Shown: piece after piece, positions 51,485-60,289 of the stretch | How the letters are laid out: each line of letters opens with the position of its first letter | How positions within the stretch are numbered: position 1 is the first letter of the stretch | Assembly: GCF_042643165.1 (NCBI RefSeq) | Contig: NZ_JBHRSH010000001.1 | Span: 1,054,001 to 1,118,000, forward strand | Length of the DNA: 64,000 bases | Source: Hyphococcus aureus | GTDB lineage: Bacteria > Pseudomonadota > Alphaproteobacteria > Caulobacterales > Parvularculaceae | Direction: 5' to 3' | The notes under the pieces: generated by a model | What the model was told of the DNA's origin: nothing | Database searches by the model: none | The model's input: the letters and a program-made list of their open reading frames with translations, nothing else | Made by a program: the position numbers and the translations under genes

Positions 51485-52534
51485 ATGACGCCCAGCCAGA
51501 ACAATACAAGTGACGCCCCTCCGGGCCTGCGCCCGCGCGCCGAAACCGCGCCCGCGCTCCTGTCGATTGTCTGCCCGGCTTTTAACGAGGCGGAAAACAT
51601 CATTCCATTTCACAAGGCGGTGGCGAAAGTCATGCGCCATATCGCGCAGTCTTTTGAGGTCGTGTTCGTCAATGACGGCAGCCGCGATGATACGATCCTG
51701 AAAATGCGCGAATTGCGCGAGGCTCATGCCAACACGACGATCATCGATCTCAGCCGCAATTTCGGTAAGGAAGTGGCGGTCTCCGCCGGTCTCGACCATG
51801 CGCGCGGCGACGCCGTGGTCATTATCGACGCTGATCTTCAGCATCCGCCGCAGGTGATCGAAGAGATGATCGCCGGCTGGCGCGAAGGCTATGACGTTGT
51901 CTATGGACAGCGTAGAGGCCGCGAAGATGAAGGCTTTCTGCGCCGCGCCACGGCGACCGCGTTTTACCGCGTCATGAACAGCATCGGGCGCTCTCCCATT
52001 CCGCCCAATGCAGGCGACTTTCGCCTCATGAGTCGGCGGGCGGCGGATGCGGTGCGTTCCGTTCGCGAGCATCACCGTTTTATGAAAGGCGTTTTCGCCT
52101 GGGTCGGCTTTCCCGCCAAGGCGGTGCCATTCGACGTGGAAACGCGCTATGCCGGGGCGTCTAAGTGGAGCTTCTGGAAGCTCTGGAATTTCTCGATTGA
52201 AGGCGTCACGTCGCACACATTGGCGCCGCTAAAAATCTCCACCTATATCGGAACCGCCGTTGCGGCGCTTTCTTTTGTGTACGGAGCTTTTGTGGTTGCG
52301 AAAGCGGCGATGGTGGGCGATCCGGCGCCGGGCTTTCCGACGCTCGCCGCGCTGGTCCTGTTTCTCGGCGGATTGCAGCTCATGGTGCTGGGTGTGATGG
52401 GCGAGTATCTCGGCCGGATATTCAATGAAACAAAGCAACGCCCGCTTTATTTTACAACGAGCATTGAAGCCTCTACCGTCGAAGCGTCATCACAAAACAT
52501 CGCCGGCCCGGTGTCGGTCTCGTCCGTCGCCTAG
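51485..52534 (+). CDS. GtrB-like polyprenyl-phosphate glycosyltransferase, copy 1
   Basis: A 349-residue GT2 enzyme. It has SIVCPAFNEAENI, VNDGSRDDT, DADLQHPPQVIEEM (metal-binding DxD) and GDFRLMSRR, with two C-terminal membrane helices (about 250-275 and 290-315) and GEYLGRIFNETKQRPLY. It transfers a nucleotide sugar to polyprenyl phosphate, feeding GT87-type enzymes. Divergent from the GT87 gene. Paralogue at 53916. Confidence 0.93.
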   Translation: MTPSQNNTSDAPPGLRPRAETAPALLSIVCPAFNEAENIIPFHKAVAKVMRHIAQSFEVVFVNDGSRDDTILKMRELREAHANTTIIDLSRNFGKEVAVSAGLDHARGDAVVIIDADLQHPPQVIEEMIAGWREGYDVVYGQRRGREDEGFLRRATATAFYRVMNSIGRSPIPPNAGDFRLMSRRAADAVRSVREHHRFMKGVFAWVGFPAKAVPFDVETRYAGASKWSFWKLWNFSIEGVTSHTLAPLKISTYIGTAVAALSFVYGAFVVAKAAMVGDPAPGFPTLAALVLFLGGLQLMVLGVMGEYLGRIFNETKQRPLYFTTSIEASTVEASSQNIAGPVSVSSVA

Positions 52535-53832
52535 GCGACAAGTCCCTTATTCTTTGTAGAAAAGCTGTAGTCGCGTAAGTCCAGCGGGCAGTCGTGCAGG
52601 ACGCGGCATGCGCACAAGCCGAATGCGGCGAAGGCGATCAGCGCTGAGATGGGCAACCAGTCCGGCCCTGGCGTAAAGGCTGGCAAAATCCACAAAGCCA
52701 TCAGGCCCTGTTTTTCAAAACGGAGCCAGCCGCGCTCAATTCCGCATTTGGCGAGCATGATCATCGCCGCGAAAAAAATCGGCGCCTCATAATAAAAGAC
52801 ATATGGCGCCGCCAGCGGAGTTGCTGCGGCCAGTGCGATCAGCCGGGTCTCCCATGACAGGCTTTTTCGCCAGACGCCAAAAACAAACGCTGCAAGAGCG
52901 AGCGCCACGAGCCCCTGAATGAAAATCGCCAGGCCCGCCGGCGTCCCCAATGTGGTGAGAAAGCCGTAAGGGGTGATCAGTTTGTATTGGGGGAAGCTGG
53001 ACAGGCTCAAGCGTGCGCCCTGGGCGCCCATGGCTTCAAAAAAACCAACCCAGCTCTCAACGCCAAAGAAGACAACGCTCAAGCCTGCGAGGAGGATGGC
53101 GGTGACCGCCGCCGCGCCAAAGGCGCGCCAGCATCCGGCGGCGGCGTAAGCGACAGGGATCAAAAGGCCAAGCTGCGGCTTCACCGTCAACAGTCCGGCC
53201 GCAATGCCTGCGATAACAGGCCGCCGGTCCGCCCAGCCCGCGGCCAAGGTCACCAGGGCCGCGGTCAGAAACCCCGTTTGTCCTGTAATCCACGCCTGCC
53301 ATGCGGCGGCTGAAGCGAAAGCCACGAGTAGAGGGGTTCTGCTCCGCCAAAGAATGGCAAGAGCACCGCCGGCGGCGCTGGTGGTGACCGCCATCCAGCC
53401 GCAAAGCGCTGCGGGGTAAGACAGGAACGCTAGCGGCGCCACAATGAAATAGAATGTGGGCGGGTATTGCCAGAAAAGCATGACGTCCCGGCTCAACGGA
53501 AAGGCCGCTTCAAGCCGTGTATTCAGTGTGTCCGGTTGGTAGAGCGCGAGCGGGCCGTCGGCGAGGAGGGTCTTGGCCGCGATCCAGAACGTCGTGAAAT
53601 CGCCGCCGACCACCGCGATGTCGGATATGACGAAATCCTTCGATGCAAGCACGGTCCGGGCGAAGGTCGCGCCATAGAGCAAGAGCGCGACAGCGCTCGC
53701 GGCCCATAGGACTTTCAGGCCGGGATTGGTCGCAAGCCCATACAGCAAGGGATAGCGCGCCGCGAAGCTTCCGGATGGCGCGCTGGGCGCGTCGCCGGGC
53801 GAGGGCGCAGGGCTGGCGGTCTCTACGGTCAT
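52531..53832 (-). CDS. GT87-family polyprenyl-phosphate-sugar transferase, copy 2
   Basis: A 433-residue paralogue of the gene at 50125. The same blocks are present: GGDFTTFWIAAKTLL, FWQYPPTFYFIVAPLA, AWITGQTGFLTAALV, AGLLTVKPQLGLLIPVAYAAAGCWRAFGAAAVT. Similarity to copy 1 is high in the middle and lower at both ends, so the duplication is not recent. The 3' end overlaps the GT2 copy 1 stop by four bases. Confidence 0.88.
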   Translation of the reverse strand: MTVETASPAPSPGDAPSAPSGSFAARYPLLYGLATNPGLKVLWAASAVALLLYGATFARTVLASKDFVISDIAVVGGDFTTFWIAAKTLLADGPLALYQPDTLNTRLEAAFPLSRDVMLFWQYPPTFYFIVAPLAFLSYPAALCGWMAVTTSAAGGALAILWRSRTPLLVAFASAAAWQAWITGQTGFLTAALVTLAAGWADRRPVIAGIAAGLLTVKPQLGLLIPVAYAAAGCWRAFGAAAVTAILLAGLSVVFFGVESWVGFFEAMGAQGARLSLSSFPQYKLITPYGFLTTLGTPAGLAIFIQGLVALALAAFVFGVWRKSLSWETRLIALAAATPLAAPYVFYYEAPIFFAAMIMLAKCGIERGWLRFEKQGLMALWILPAFTPGPDWLPISALIAFAAFGLCACRVLHDCPLDLRDYSFSTKNKGLVA

Positions 53833-53840
53833 AACGGCTT

Positions 53841-53891
53841 TCCGTTTACCTCTGGGAAATAAAGAAAGGTTTAGTTTGGAACTGGTTAACC
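53841..53891. promoter_or_regulatory. Divergent promoter region, copy 2, with 37-bp conserved segment
   Basis: Bases 53841-53877 match 51410-51446 exactly. Then TTTG-N7-TTAAC (53875-53890), a weaker CtrA-like match, and GGTTAACC (53884-53891). The gap between GT87 and GT2 here is 83 bases. Preserved regulation or recent gene conversion are both possible. Confidence 0.55.
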
Positions 53892-53915
53892 AACCTTTTG
53901 GAAAGCGCCCGCCTC

Positions 53916-54983
53916 ATGCTGCCAGCCCCGAACGACGTCATCGATCCGGACACAGGCGTTACGCCGCGCCCGCAAACGGCCCCGGCGCTTTTGTCCATTG
54001 TCTGCCCTGCCTATAACGAGGCGGATACGATCGTCGCCTTTCACAAGGCCGTGTCGAAAACTATGCGCCGCCTTGCCCAGCCTTTTGAGATCGTCTTCGT
54101 AAATGACGGCAGCCTCGACCTCACCCTTCTCAAGATGCGTGAGTTGCGGAATATTCATCCCAACACGACGATTGTGGATATGAGCCGCAATTTCGGAAAA
54201 GAGATTGCGCTCACCGCCGGGCTTGATCATGCGCGCGGAGACGCCGTCGTTGTGATGGACGCCGATCTTCAGGATCCGCCATATGTGATCGAAGACATGA
54301 TTGCCGGGTGGCGCAAGGGATATGACGTCGTATACGGACAAAGGTTGACGCGCGCCGGCGAAAGCTGGCTGAAAAAGGCGACCGCCGCCGCGTTCTATCG
54401 GATGATGCGTCATGTCGGTCCAACCCCTATTCCGGAGAATGTCGGTGACTTTCGACTGATGAGCCGCAAGGTGGTTGACGCCGTCTGCACCTTGCGCGAG
54501 CAGCATCGATTTATGAAAGGTGTTTTCGCCTGGGCCGGGTTTCCTTCGACGACCGTTCAATATGATCGTGCGTCCCGTGAAGCAGGAACGACGAAATGGA
54601 ATTACTGGAAGCTCTGGAATCTCTCGCTTGAAGGAATGACATCATCGACGCTGGCGCCGCTGAAGCTTTCCTCCTATCTGGGGTTTGTTGTCGCCGGTTT
54701 CGCATTTTTGCTGGGCGTCTTTTACATTGTGAAAAAACTTATTTTCGGCGATCCGGTGCAGGGATTTGCAACGCTCGCCGCGCTCACGCTGTTTCTTGGC
54801 GGCGTGCAGTTGATGGTGCTCGGCGTGATGGGGGAATATCTCGGCCGGGTCTTCAACGAGACGAAACAGCGCCCGCTCTATTTCACCAATGCGGTCGAGG
54901 CGTCTTCCGTTGAAGCGGCTACAGGTGACATGGCCACAGATGAGGCGGGCGCCGCAAGCTCTACCGGACGGTCCGTGGCGTGA
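53916..54983 (+). CDS. GtrB-like polyprenyl-phosphate glycosyltransferase, copy 2
   Basis: A 355-residue paralogue of the GT2 gene at 51485: SIVCPAYNEADTI, VNDGSLDLT, DADLQDPPYVIEDM, NVGDFRLMSRK, and two C-terminal membrane helices. ATG 53916 is used; the TTG at 53898 is an alternative. The stop overlaps the GtrA start by GTGA. With GtrA it makes a complete donor synthesis and flipping pair. Confidence 0.93.
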   Translation: MLPAPNDVIDPDTGVTPRPQTAPALLSIVCPAYNEADTIVAFHKAVSKTMRRLAQPFEIVFVNDGSLDLTLLKMRELRNIHPNTTIVDMSRNFGKEIALTAGLDHARGDAVVVMDADLQDPPYVIEDMIAGWRKGYDVVYGQRLTRAGESWLKKATAAAFYRMMRHVGPTPIPENVGDFRLMSRKVVDAVCTLREQHRFMKGVFAWAGFPSTTVQYDRASREAGTTKWNYWKLWNLSLEGMTSSTLAPLKLSSYLGFVVAGFAFLLGVFYIVKKLIFGDPVQGFATLAALTLFLGGVQLMVLGVMGEYLGRVFNETKQRPLYFTNAVEASSVEAATGDMATDEAGAASSTGRSVA

Positions 54984-55420
54984 CTTCATATCCCGAGAAA
55001 GTAAAACAACACGGGCGCGGGCTCATCCTTTTCGGCATTGTGGGCGTCGCCAACACGATCGTCGATTTCAGCGTTTACAGCGCCGGTGTGTTGTTGGGGA
55101 TTCCCCCGGCGATCGCCAATATTCTCGCCTTCGGCGTCACCAATCCCTTCAGCTATGTGGTCAATTCTCGGGTGACATTCCGGGGGGTGAACGGCCCGGC
55201 GGCGCTGTCGCTTCGGGGGTATGGCAAATTCTGCGCCGCCCATCTTTTATCTCTGGCGATTTCCACAGGGCTGGTTTTCTGGCTCGCGCCTCTTATCGGG
55301 CCTTTCCTCGCCAAATTTTCCGCCATCGCGGTCACCGTTTTCATCAATTATTTCGCGAGCGCGATGCTGGTCTTCAAGGCTGGGGAAGAAGCGCCGGTAA
55401 AAGAGGCCGAATCGCCCTAA
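54980..55420 (+). CDS. gtrA: GtrA-family membrane flippase
   Basis: A 146-residue four-helix membrane protein of the GtrA family (LILFGIVGVANTIVDFSVYS, NPFSYVVNSRVTFRG, GKFCAAHLLSLAISTGLVFW, SAIAVTVFINYFASAMLVF). GtrA proteins are thought to flip polyprenyl-phosphate sugars across the membrane. The GTG start overlaps the GT2 stop, and it is only present in the second copy of the module. Confidence 0.92.
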   Translation: MTSYPEKVKQHGRGLILFGIVGVANTIVDFSVYSAGVLLGIPPAIANILAFGVTNPFSYVVNSRVTFRGVNGPAALSLRGYGKFCAAHLLSLAISTGLVFWLAPLIGPFLAKFSAIAVTVFINYFASAMLVFKAGEEAPVKEAESP

Positions 55421-55429
55421 AAATGGGCG

Positions 55430-56872
55430 ATGATCTACGCTTTTCTCAAAGATGCAGGACTGCCGCCGGACGCCGCCGCCTTCTGGGTGGTCCTTGGGTT
55501 GTGTGCCGCCGCGGTCTTTTTCGCCGTTCAGTCCTGGCGCGCGGGCAAGAACGCCAATGCCCGGCGCAGCGAGCTTGAAGACGCGCGTATCCGCCTCGCC
55601 AAAGCGGAAGAACAACTCAGCGCTTTTGATGCGGTTCGTGACGAACTGGATCACGTCAAACAACAAAGAGAAGATCTGCAAAGCGATGTTGCGGTAAGCC
55701 GCGCCACCATCGCAGAGCGTGAACGCGCGCTCGCCGAATTGAAAACCCGGATGGAAACGGAATTCAAGGCGACGACAGCACAGCTTCTGGAAGGTGCTAA
55801 TGAGGCGTTTCTGAAACGCGCAGCGGAAACATTCCAGCGCTATAGCGAGAAGGCGCAGAGCGAAGGCGAAAAACGCAGCAAGGCGCTTGATGATTTGCTC
55901 AAGCCCGTCAGCGAGACCCTCACCCGCTATGAAAAAGGCCTTGCGGAAATGCGTAACGAGCAGAACAAGTCTCGTGGCGAGTTGGCGAGCCAGATCGGCG
56001 AGCTGACAAAACAAACCCATGATGTTCGCGCTGAAGCGCAAAAACTCGCGGCGGCCTTGCGCGCGGGCCCGAAAACAAGAGGCCGCTGGGGCGAAGAACA
56101 GCTGCGCAATGTGGTCGAGATTGCGGGTATGGCGGCCTATGTGGATTTTGTCGAACAGGCGAGCCATGACGACGCTGAACAGCGCCGCAAACAACCCGAT
56201 ATGGTGGTGCGCCTGCCCGGCGGACGTGTCGTCGCCGTCGATTCCAAGGTTTCCCTTGGGGCTTATCTCGACGCGATCGATGCTGAGGCGGATGATGCGC
56301 GCGCGGCGCATCTTGCGCGCCATGCGGACGACCTCTGGAAGCATGTGAAGAGCCTGTCGGCGAAGGAATATGCTGCGTCGCTGAAGGATTCGCTGGATTA
56401 CGTTGTCATGTTCGTGCCGGGTGAAAATTATTTCTCCGCTGCGCTCGAAGCGCGCCCACAGCTTTATCAGGACGCTTTCGACCGCAAGATTCTCATAGCA
56501 TCGCCGACGATCCTGATAGCGATGTTGAAATCGGCGGCGCTTAACTGGCGTCAGGAAAAAATGACGGAGAATGCACAAGCGGTCGCGGCTATGGCGAAGG
56601 ACTTGTATGACAGCTTGTCGGTCATGAGCAGAAATCTTGGCGGGGTCGGAAAGGCGCTGTCGACCGCCATCGGCAAATACAATTCTACGGTGGGCGGATT
56701 TGAATCCCGTGTTCTTTCCCGGGCCCGTAAATTCGCGGAATATGAAATTCCGGGCATTGAAACCGACATTGAAGCGCTTTCGCCTGTGGAAGAAACGCCG
56801 CGGCTTTTACGCGACGTCAGCGGCGATCTGTTCGAAGAGGACGATGGCGACAATTCTCAGGATGCCGCGTAA
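55430..56872 (+). CDS. rmuC: RmuC-family protein, predicted nuclease
   Basis: A 480-residue protein: membrane anchor (15-35), coiled coil (about 40-120), and the RmuC domain (about 210-440). Blocks are RGRWGEEQLRNVVEIAGM, VRLPGGRVVAVDSKVSLGAY, LDYVVMFVPGENYFSAAL, RKILIASPTILIAMLKSAALNWRQE. VDSK carries the PD-(D/E)xK-type lysine. RmuC limits certain DNA rearrangements; its substrate is unclear. It is tail to tail with a second family member, 6 bases apart. Confidence 0.93.
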   Translation: MIYAFLKDAGLPPDAAAFWVVLGLCAAAVFFAVQSWRAGKNANARRSELEDARIRLAKAEEQLSAFDAVRDELDHVKQQREDLQSDVAVSRATIAERERALAELKTRMETEFKATTAQLLEGANEAFLKRAAETFQRYSEKAQSEGEKRSKALDDLLKPVSETLTRYEKGLAEMRNEQNKSRGELASQIGELTKQTHDVRAEAQKLAAALRAGPKTRGRWGEEQLRNVVEIAGMAAYVDFVEQASHDDAEQRRKQPDMVVRLPGGRVVAVDSKVSLGAYLDAIDAEADDARAAHLARHADDLWKHVKSLSAKEYAASLKDSLDYVVMFVPGENYFSAALEARPQLYQDAFDRKILIASPTILIAMLKSAALNWRQEKMTENAQAVAAMAKDLYDSLSVMSRNLGGVGKALSTAIGKYNSTVGGFESRVLSRARKFAEYEIPGIETDIEALSPVEETPRLLRDVSGDLFEEDDGDNSQDAA

Positions 56873-56878
56873 GCGCAA

Positions 56879-58627
56879 TTAACGCAGCGGGAAGGGCGGT
56901 TTATCTTCGCCGCCCGCTTCATGCGGAACGTTTTCAAAGACATCGCTGTACTCCGCCGGCTTGTAGGACGTTTCCGGTTTCGGCGCAGGCTTTTCCGCAT
57001 GCGTTGAGGTCGACCCGTTCTTGCGCTGGCTTTCAAGCGTCGCGACGCGGCTGCGAAGATCGTGAAGCTCGTCGACCATATTGACCGAGCTCATTTCCTT
57101 GATGCCGGCGCCGGCCATGACGGCGCTTATGGTGTGGAGCGTCGCCATTAATGAGGTCGGCGACACCATCCAGACTCGCGCACGATAGCTTTCCTGCACC
57201 AGGTCGGAAAAATGCGCATGCAGTTCGGAGAGGATGTTTTCTGACGGCACGAACATCATTGCGCAGTCTGTGGTCTCTTCCGGCGAGATCAGTTTTTCGG
57301 CGCCGTCCGCGATATGGCGCAGGATCGCCCGGCGTAATTCGGTTTCAGTGCCGGCGTTGCGCGATAGCTGCCAGGCGTCGAACGCCTCCGTGGGAAAACG
57401 CGCATCGACGGCGATCGGGGCCATGGGGCCCGGCATGATGATGAGCGCGTCTGCGGTGCGGCCGGTTGAAAGTTTTTGCGCCAGTTTGAAGCGTCCGGGC
57501 GCCAGCGCATCGCCAAGCAGATCCGATAGCTGAACACGCGCCGCCGTCGCCGTTGCTGCGGCGGACTGCGCCACAGGCAGGGTGTCGATGCGCCGGGACA
57601 GTTTCTCGATAGCGGCGTTGACGGCGCCGCGCAGCGCATCAAACTGCTCGCCCATCAGATCGGCGAATTCAGCGAAATGCGCTTCGGAAACGCCTGTGGG
57701 GGCGTCATGGAAAGCAGCCGCTTGCCCCGGTGAAAGTTGCGCAGCTCGCGCCTCCGCCTCGCCGCGCTGTTGAAATTCGTCGGCGAGCGCCGCAAGCCGT
57801 TTCTCCATGGCGATCAGCGCGCTGGCGCGTTCGTCGAGGGCCGCTTCTCTTTTCCGCAAACCGATATTCATGACGTTTTGCGCTTCCTCATTGGCGAGTT
57901 TTAAATCGCGGGCGAGGGCTTCGGCTTCTTCGGCGCGCTTTAGCGCCGCTTGCGCGGCCTCTTCAGCGTGCGCCAGGCGTTCGGTGTCGACGCTCGAAGG
58001 AGCTTCGTGGCGGATGGGTTGCGCTACCGGTTCGGCTGTATGCTCTTTAGCGGCGGCGAAGAAGCCTTCTTCTTCCTCTTCATCATAGAAAGGTTCGCTT
58101 TCCGGCTCAGAGGCTACCTCTTGCGGTTGCTTCTTCGAAAACAGGCCGGCGAAAGCTGACTTCTTTTTCTGAGGTTTATCGAGAGGTTCGTCAAAAAGCG
58201 GTTCGACTTCTTCCTCGTGATGGGCCTCCGTGCTTTCGGCTTCCTGGGCGTCGCTGCGTTCGATGATAACTTCAGTGTCGCCAACCTCTTCGTCACGCCA
58301 GCGCGCGTCGTCAGGGTCCGCCGTTTTAGCATCGGCGTGAAGCGAGTCGTCATCATCGAATGTGATGTCGGCGTCCTCGCCAGCCGGTTCGAAATATGTT
58401 GTGCCAGCGACTTCGGCGCGACGCTTGGCCGGACGAGTGACGCGTCCGCGAATGATCAACATCATGCCGATGATGAAGATAAGCAGAAAGGCGCCGACTC
58501 CAGCCCATAGAGCAGGGGCCGGGCCGCTGATCAGCGGCGCCGGTGTCTGGGTTTCAGTCTGCGCAGTTTCTCCCACGCTTTCGATGCCTTCGGCCTGATT
58601 TTGGACCGACGGCGACAGCGTCTGCAT
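56879..58627 (-). CDS. Divergent RmuC-like protein with changed nuclease motif
   Basis: A 582-residue protein. An anchor (about 40-62) is followed by a long acidic, low-complexity region (up to about 220), a coiled coil (225-300), and an RmuC-like domain (about 340-520). DARFPTEAFDAW lines up with VDSKVSLGAYLD of RmuC, so the nuclease lysine is Arg; CAMMFVPSENILSELH and ARVWMVSPTSLMATLHTISAVM match the later blocks. It may be non-catalytic. ATG 58627 has GGGGG 8 bases upstream. Tail to tail with rmuC. Confidence 0.78.
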   Translation of the reverse strand: MQTLSPSVQNQAEGIESVGETAQTETQTPAPLISGPAPALWAGVGAFLLIFIIGMMLIIRGRVTRPAKRRAEVAGTTYFEPAGEDADITFDDDDSLHADAKTADPDDARWRDEEVGDTEVIIERSDAQEAESTEAHHEEEVEPLFDEPLDKPQKKKSAFAGLFSKKQPQEVASEPESEPFYDEEEEEGFFAAAKEHTAEPVAQPIRHEAPSSVDTERLAHAEEAAQAALKRAEEAEALARDLKLANEEAQNVMNIGLRKREAALDERASALIAMEKRLAALADEFQQRGEAEARAAQLSPGQAAAFHDAPTGVSEAHFAEFADLMGEQFDALRGAVNAAIEKLSRRIDTLPVAQSAAATATAARVQLSDLLGDALAPGRFKLAQKLSTGRTADALIIMPGPMAPIAVDARFPTEAFDAWQLSRNAGTETELRRAILRHIADGAEKLISPEETTDCAMMFVPSENILSELHAHFSDLVQESYRARVWMVSPTSLMATLHTISAVMAGAGIKEMSSVNMVDELHDLRSRVATLESQRKNGSTSTHAEKPAPKPETSYKPAEYSDVFENVPHEAGGEDKPPFPLR

Positions 58628-58794
58628 TGTCGAACCCCCAACAAGGAACACAAACTGAGCCGACCATATGGGAAAATCCCATCAAAAGCGAGGGTTTAGC
58701 GTTAACCATGTTTCGCCCGGGAGTTGCGCGTGGGGTAATTGGGAAGCCGCGCCGGAGTCTTGACGGACAAGGCCGCCGACCATAGGTGAGGGCC

Positions 58795-59313
58795 ATGGCC
58801 ATTAGAGAAATCCTGACCGCGCCCGATCCGCGCCTGCGCGAGGTGTCAAAGCCCGTCGACAAGGTGGATGACGCGTTGCGCGCGCTCATGGATGACATGC
58901 TTGAGACGATGTATGACGCGCCGGGGATCGGGCTCGCCGCGATCCAGGTCGGCGCGCCCGTCCGCGTCATCGTCATGGATCTGGCTGGCAAGGACGAGGA
59001 GCCGGCGCCGCTCTATTTCGTCAATCCGGAAATTCTTGATCCATCCGAGGACATGAGCGTCTATGAAGAGGGCTGCCTTTCCGTGCCCGAATATTTCGAC
59101 GAGGTGGAGCGTCCTGCTCGCTGCCGCGTCAAATATCTCGATTATGACGGAAATGAACAGATCCTCGAGGCCGAGGGGCTGATCGCCACCTGTATCCAGC
59201 ATGAGATGGATCATCTCGAAGGGGTTCTTTTCATCGACCACCTCTCGCGCCTGAAGCGCGAACGGGTGTTGAAGAAACTCAAGAAAGAACAGCGCCTCGC
59301 CGCGGCCATGTAG
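58795..59313 (+). CDS. def: Peptide deformylase
   Basis: A 172-residue deformylase that removes the formyl group from nascent proteins. All three motifs are present: GIGLAAIQVG, EGCLSVP (metal Cys) and QHEMDHLEG (metal His). ATG 58795 is chosen over GTG 58786. It begins the def-fmt operon; fmt follows 43 bases later. Confidence 0.97.
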   Translation: MAIREILTAPDPRLREVSKPVDKVDDALRALMDDMLETMYDAPGIGLAAIQVGAPVRVIVMDLAGKDEEPAPLYFVNPEILDPSEDMSVYEEGCLSVPEYFDEVERPARCRVKYLDYDGNEQILEAEGLIATCIQHEMDHLEGVLFIDHLSRLKRERVLKKLKKEQRLAAAM

Positions 59314-59356
59314 GGCGGGGCTTCCCGCAGCAGCGATTTCGGCAGGAACCTGACCC

Positions 59357-60277
59357 ATGCGCCTCGCCTTTATGGGAACGCCCGATTTTTCCGTCGCTGT
59401 GCTCGCCGAGCTGATCGCGGCGGGCCATGAGATTGCGGCGGTCTATTCCCGGGCGCCGGCGCCTTCAGGGCGCGGCCACAAATTGAAGCCCTCGCCTGTG
59501 CATGCTTTCGCCCAAGCAAACGGTCTTGAGGTGCGGACACCGAAAAATTTCAAAACCCGCGAAGAGATCAACGCCTTCTCGGCACTCGATCTCGATGCGG
59601 CGATTGTCGTCGCCTATGGCGTCATCCTGCCGCAAGCCTTGCTCGACGCTCCTCGCCATGGCTGCCTCAACCTCCACGCCTCGCTCCTGCCGCGCTGGCG
59701 CGGAGCCGCGCCGATCCAGCGGGCGATCATGGCGGGCGACAAGGTGACCGGCGTCCAGGTGATGCAGATGGAGGCGGGACTCGACACGGGCGCGATCCTG
59801 CTCTCTGAAACCGTTCCCATCGCAGCCAATGACACTGCCGGCAGCCTCCATGACAAGCTTTCCGGCGTTGCGGCCCGGATTGCGCCGGTTGCGCTGGCGG
59901 CGCTTGAGCGCGGCGGGCTTGTGGCGACGCCGCAGGCGGAAGAGGGCGTCATCTACGCCCATAAAATCAGCGCGAAGGAAGCGCGCATCGACTGGTCGCG
60001 CCCGGCTGCTGAGATTGATTGCAATATTCGCGGCCTGTCGCCTTTCCCGGGCGCCTGGTTTGAGGCCGATGGCGAACGCGTGAAAGCGCTGATGTCAAAC
60101 CAGGCAGCTGGAACCGGTACCCCTGGAGATATTCTCGATACGGATGGAAAGCTCGTGATCGCCTGCGGCGACGTCGCTGTCGAGCTGAGCAGTCTCCAGC
60201 GCGCCGGTAAAAAAGTACAAAACGCGGAAGAGTTTCTGCGCGGATTTCCTTTGAAACAAGGCGCGCGTGTTTCGTAA
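59357..60277 (+). CDS. fmt: Methionyl-tRNA formyltransferase
   Basis: A 306-residue enzyme. It has MGTPDFSVAVLAEL, the formyl-folate site LNLHASLLPRWRGAAPIQRAI with the catalytic Asn-His-Asp set (the Asp in GLDTGAIL), and the C-terminal OB fold (RGLSPFPGAWF). It formylates initiator Met-tRNA. Follows def, as usual. Confidence 0.97.
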   Translation: MRLAFMGTPDFSVAVLAELIAAGHEIAAVYSRAPAPSGRGHKLKPSPVHAFAQANGLEVRTPKNFKTREEINAFSALDLDAAIVVAYGVILPQALLDAPRHGCLNLHASLLPRWRGAAPIQRAIMAGDKVTGVQVMQMEAGLDTGAILLSETVPIAANDTAGSLHDKLSGVAARIAPVALAALERGGLVATPQAEEGVIYAHKISAKEARIDWSRPAAEIDCNIRGLSPFPGAWFEADGERVKALMSNQAAGTGTPGDILDTDGKLVIACGDVAVELSSLQRAGKKVQNAEEFLRGFPLKQGARVS

Positions 60278-60289
60278 CGAGGCGGCGTT

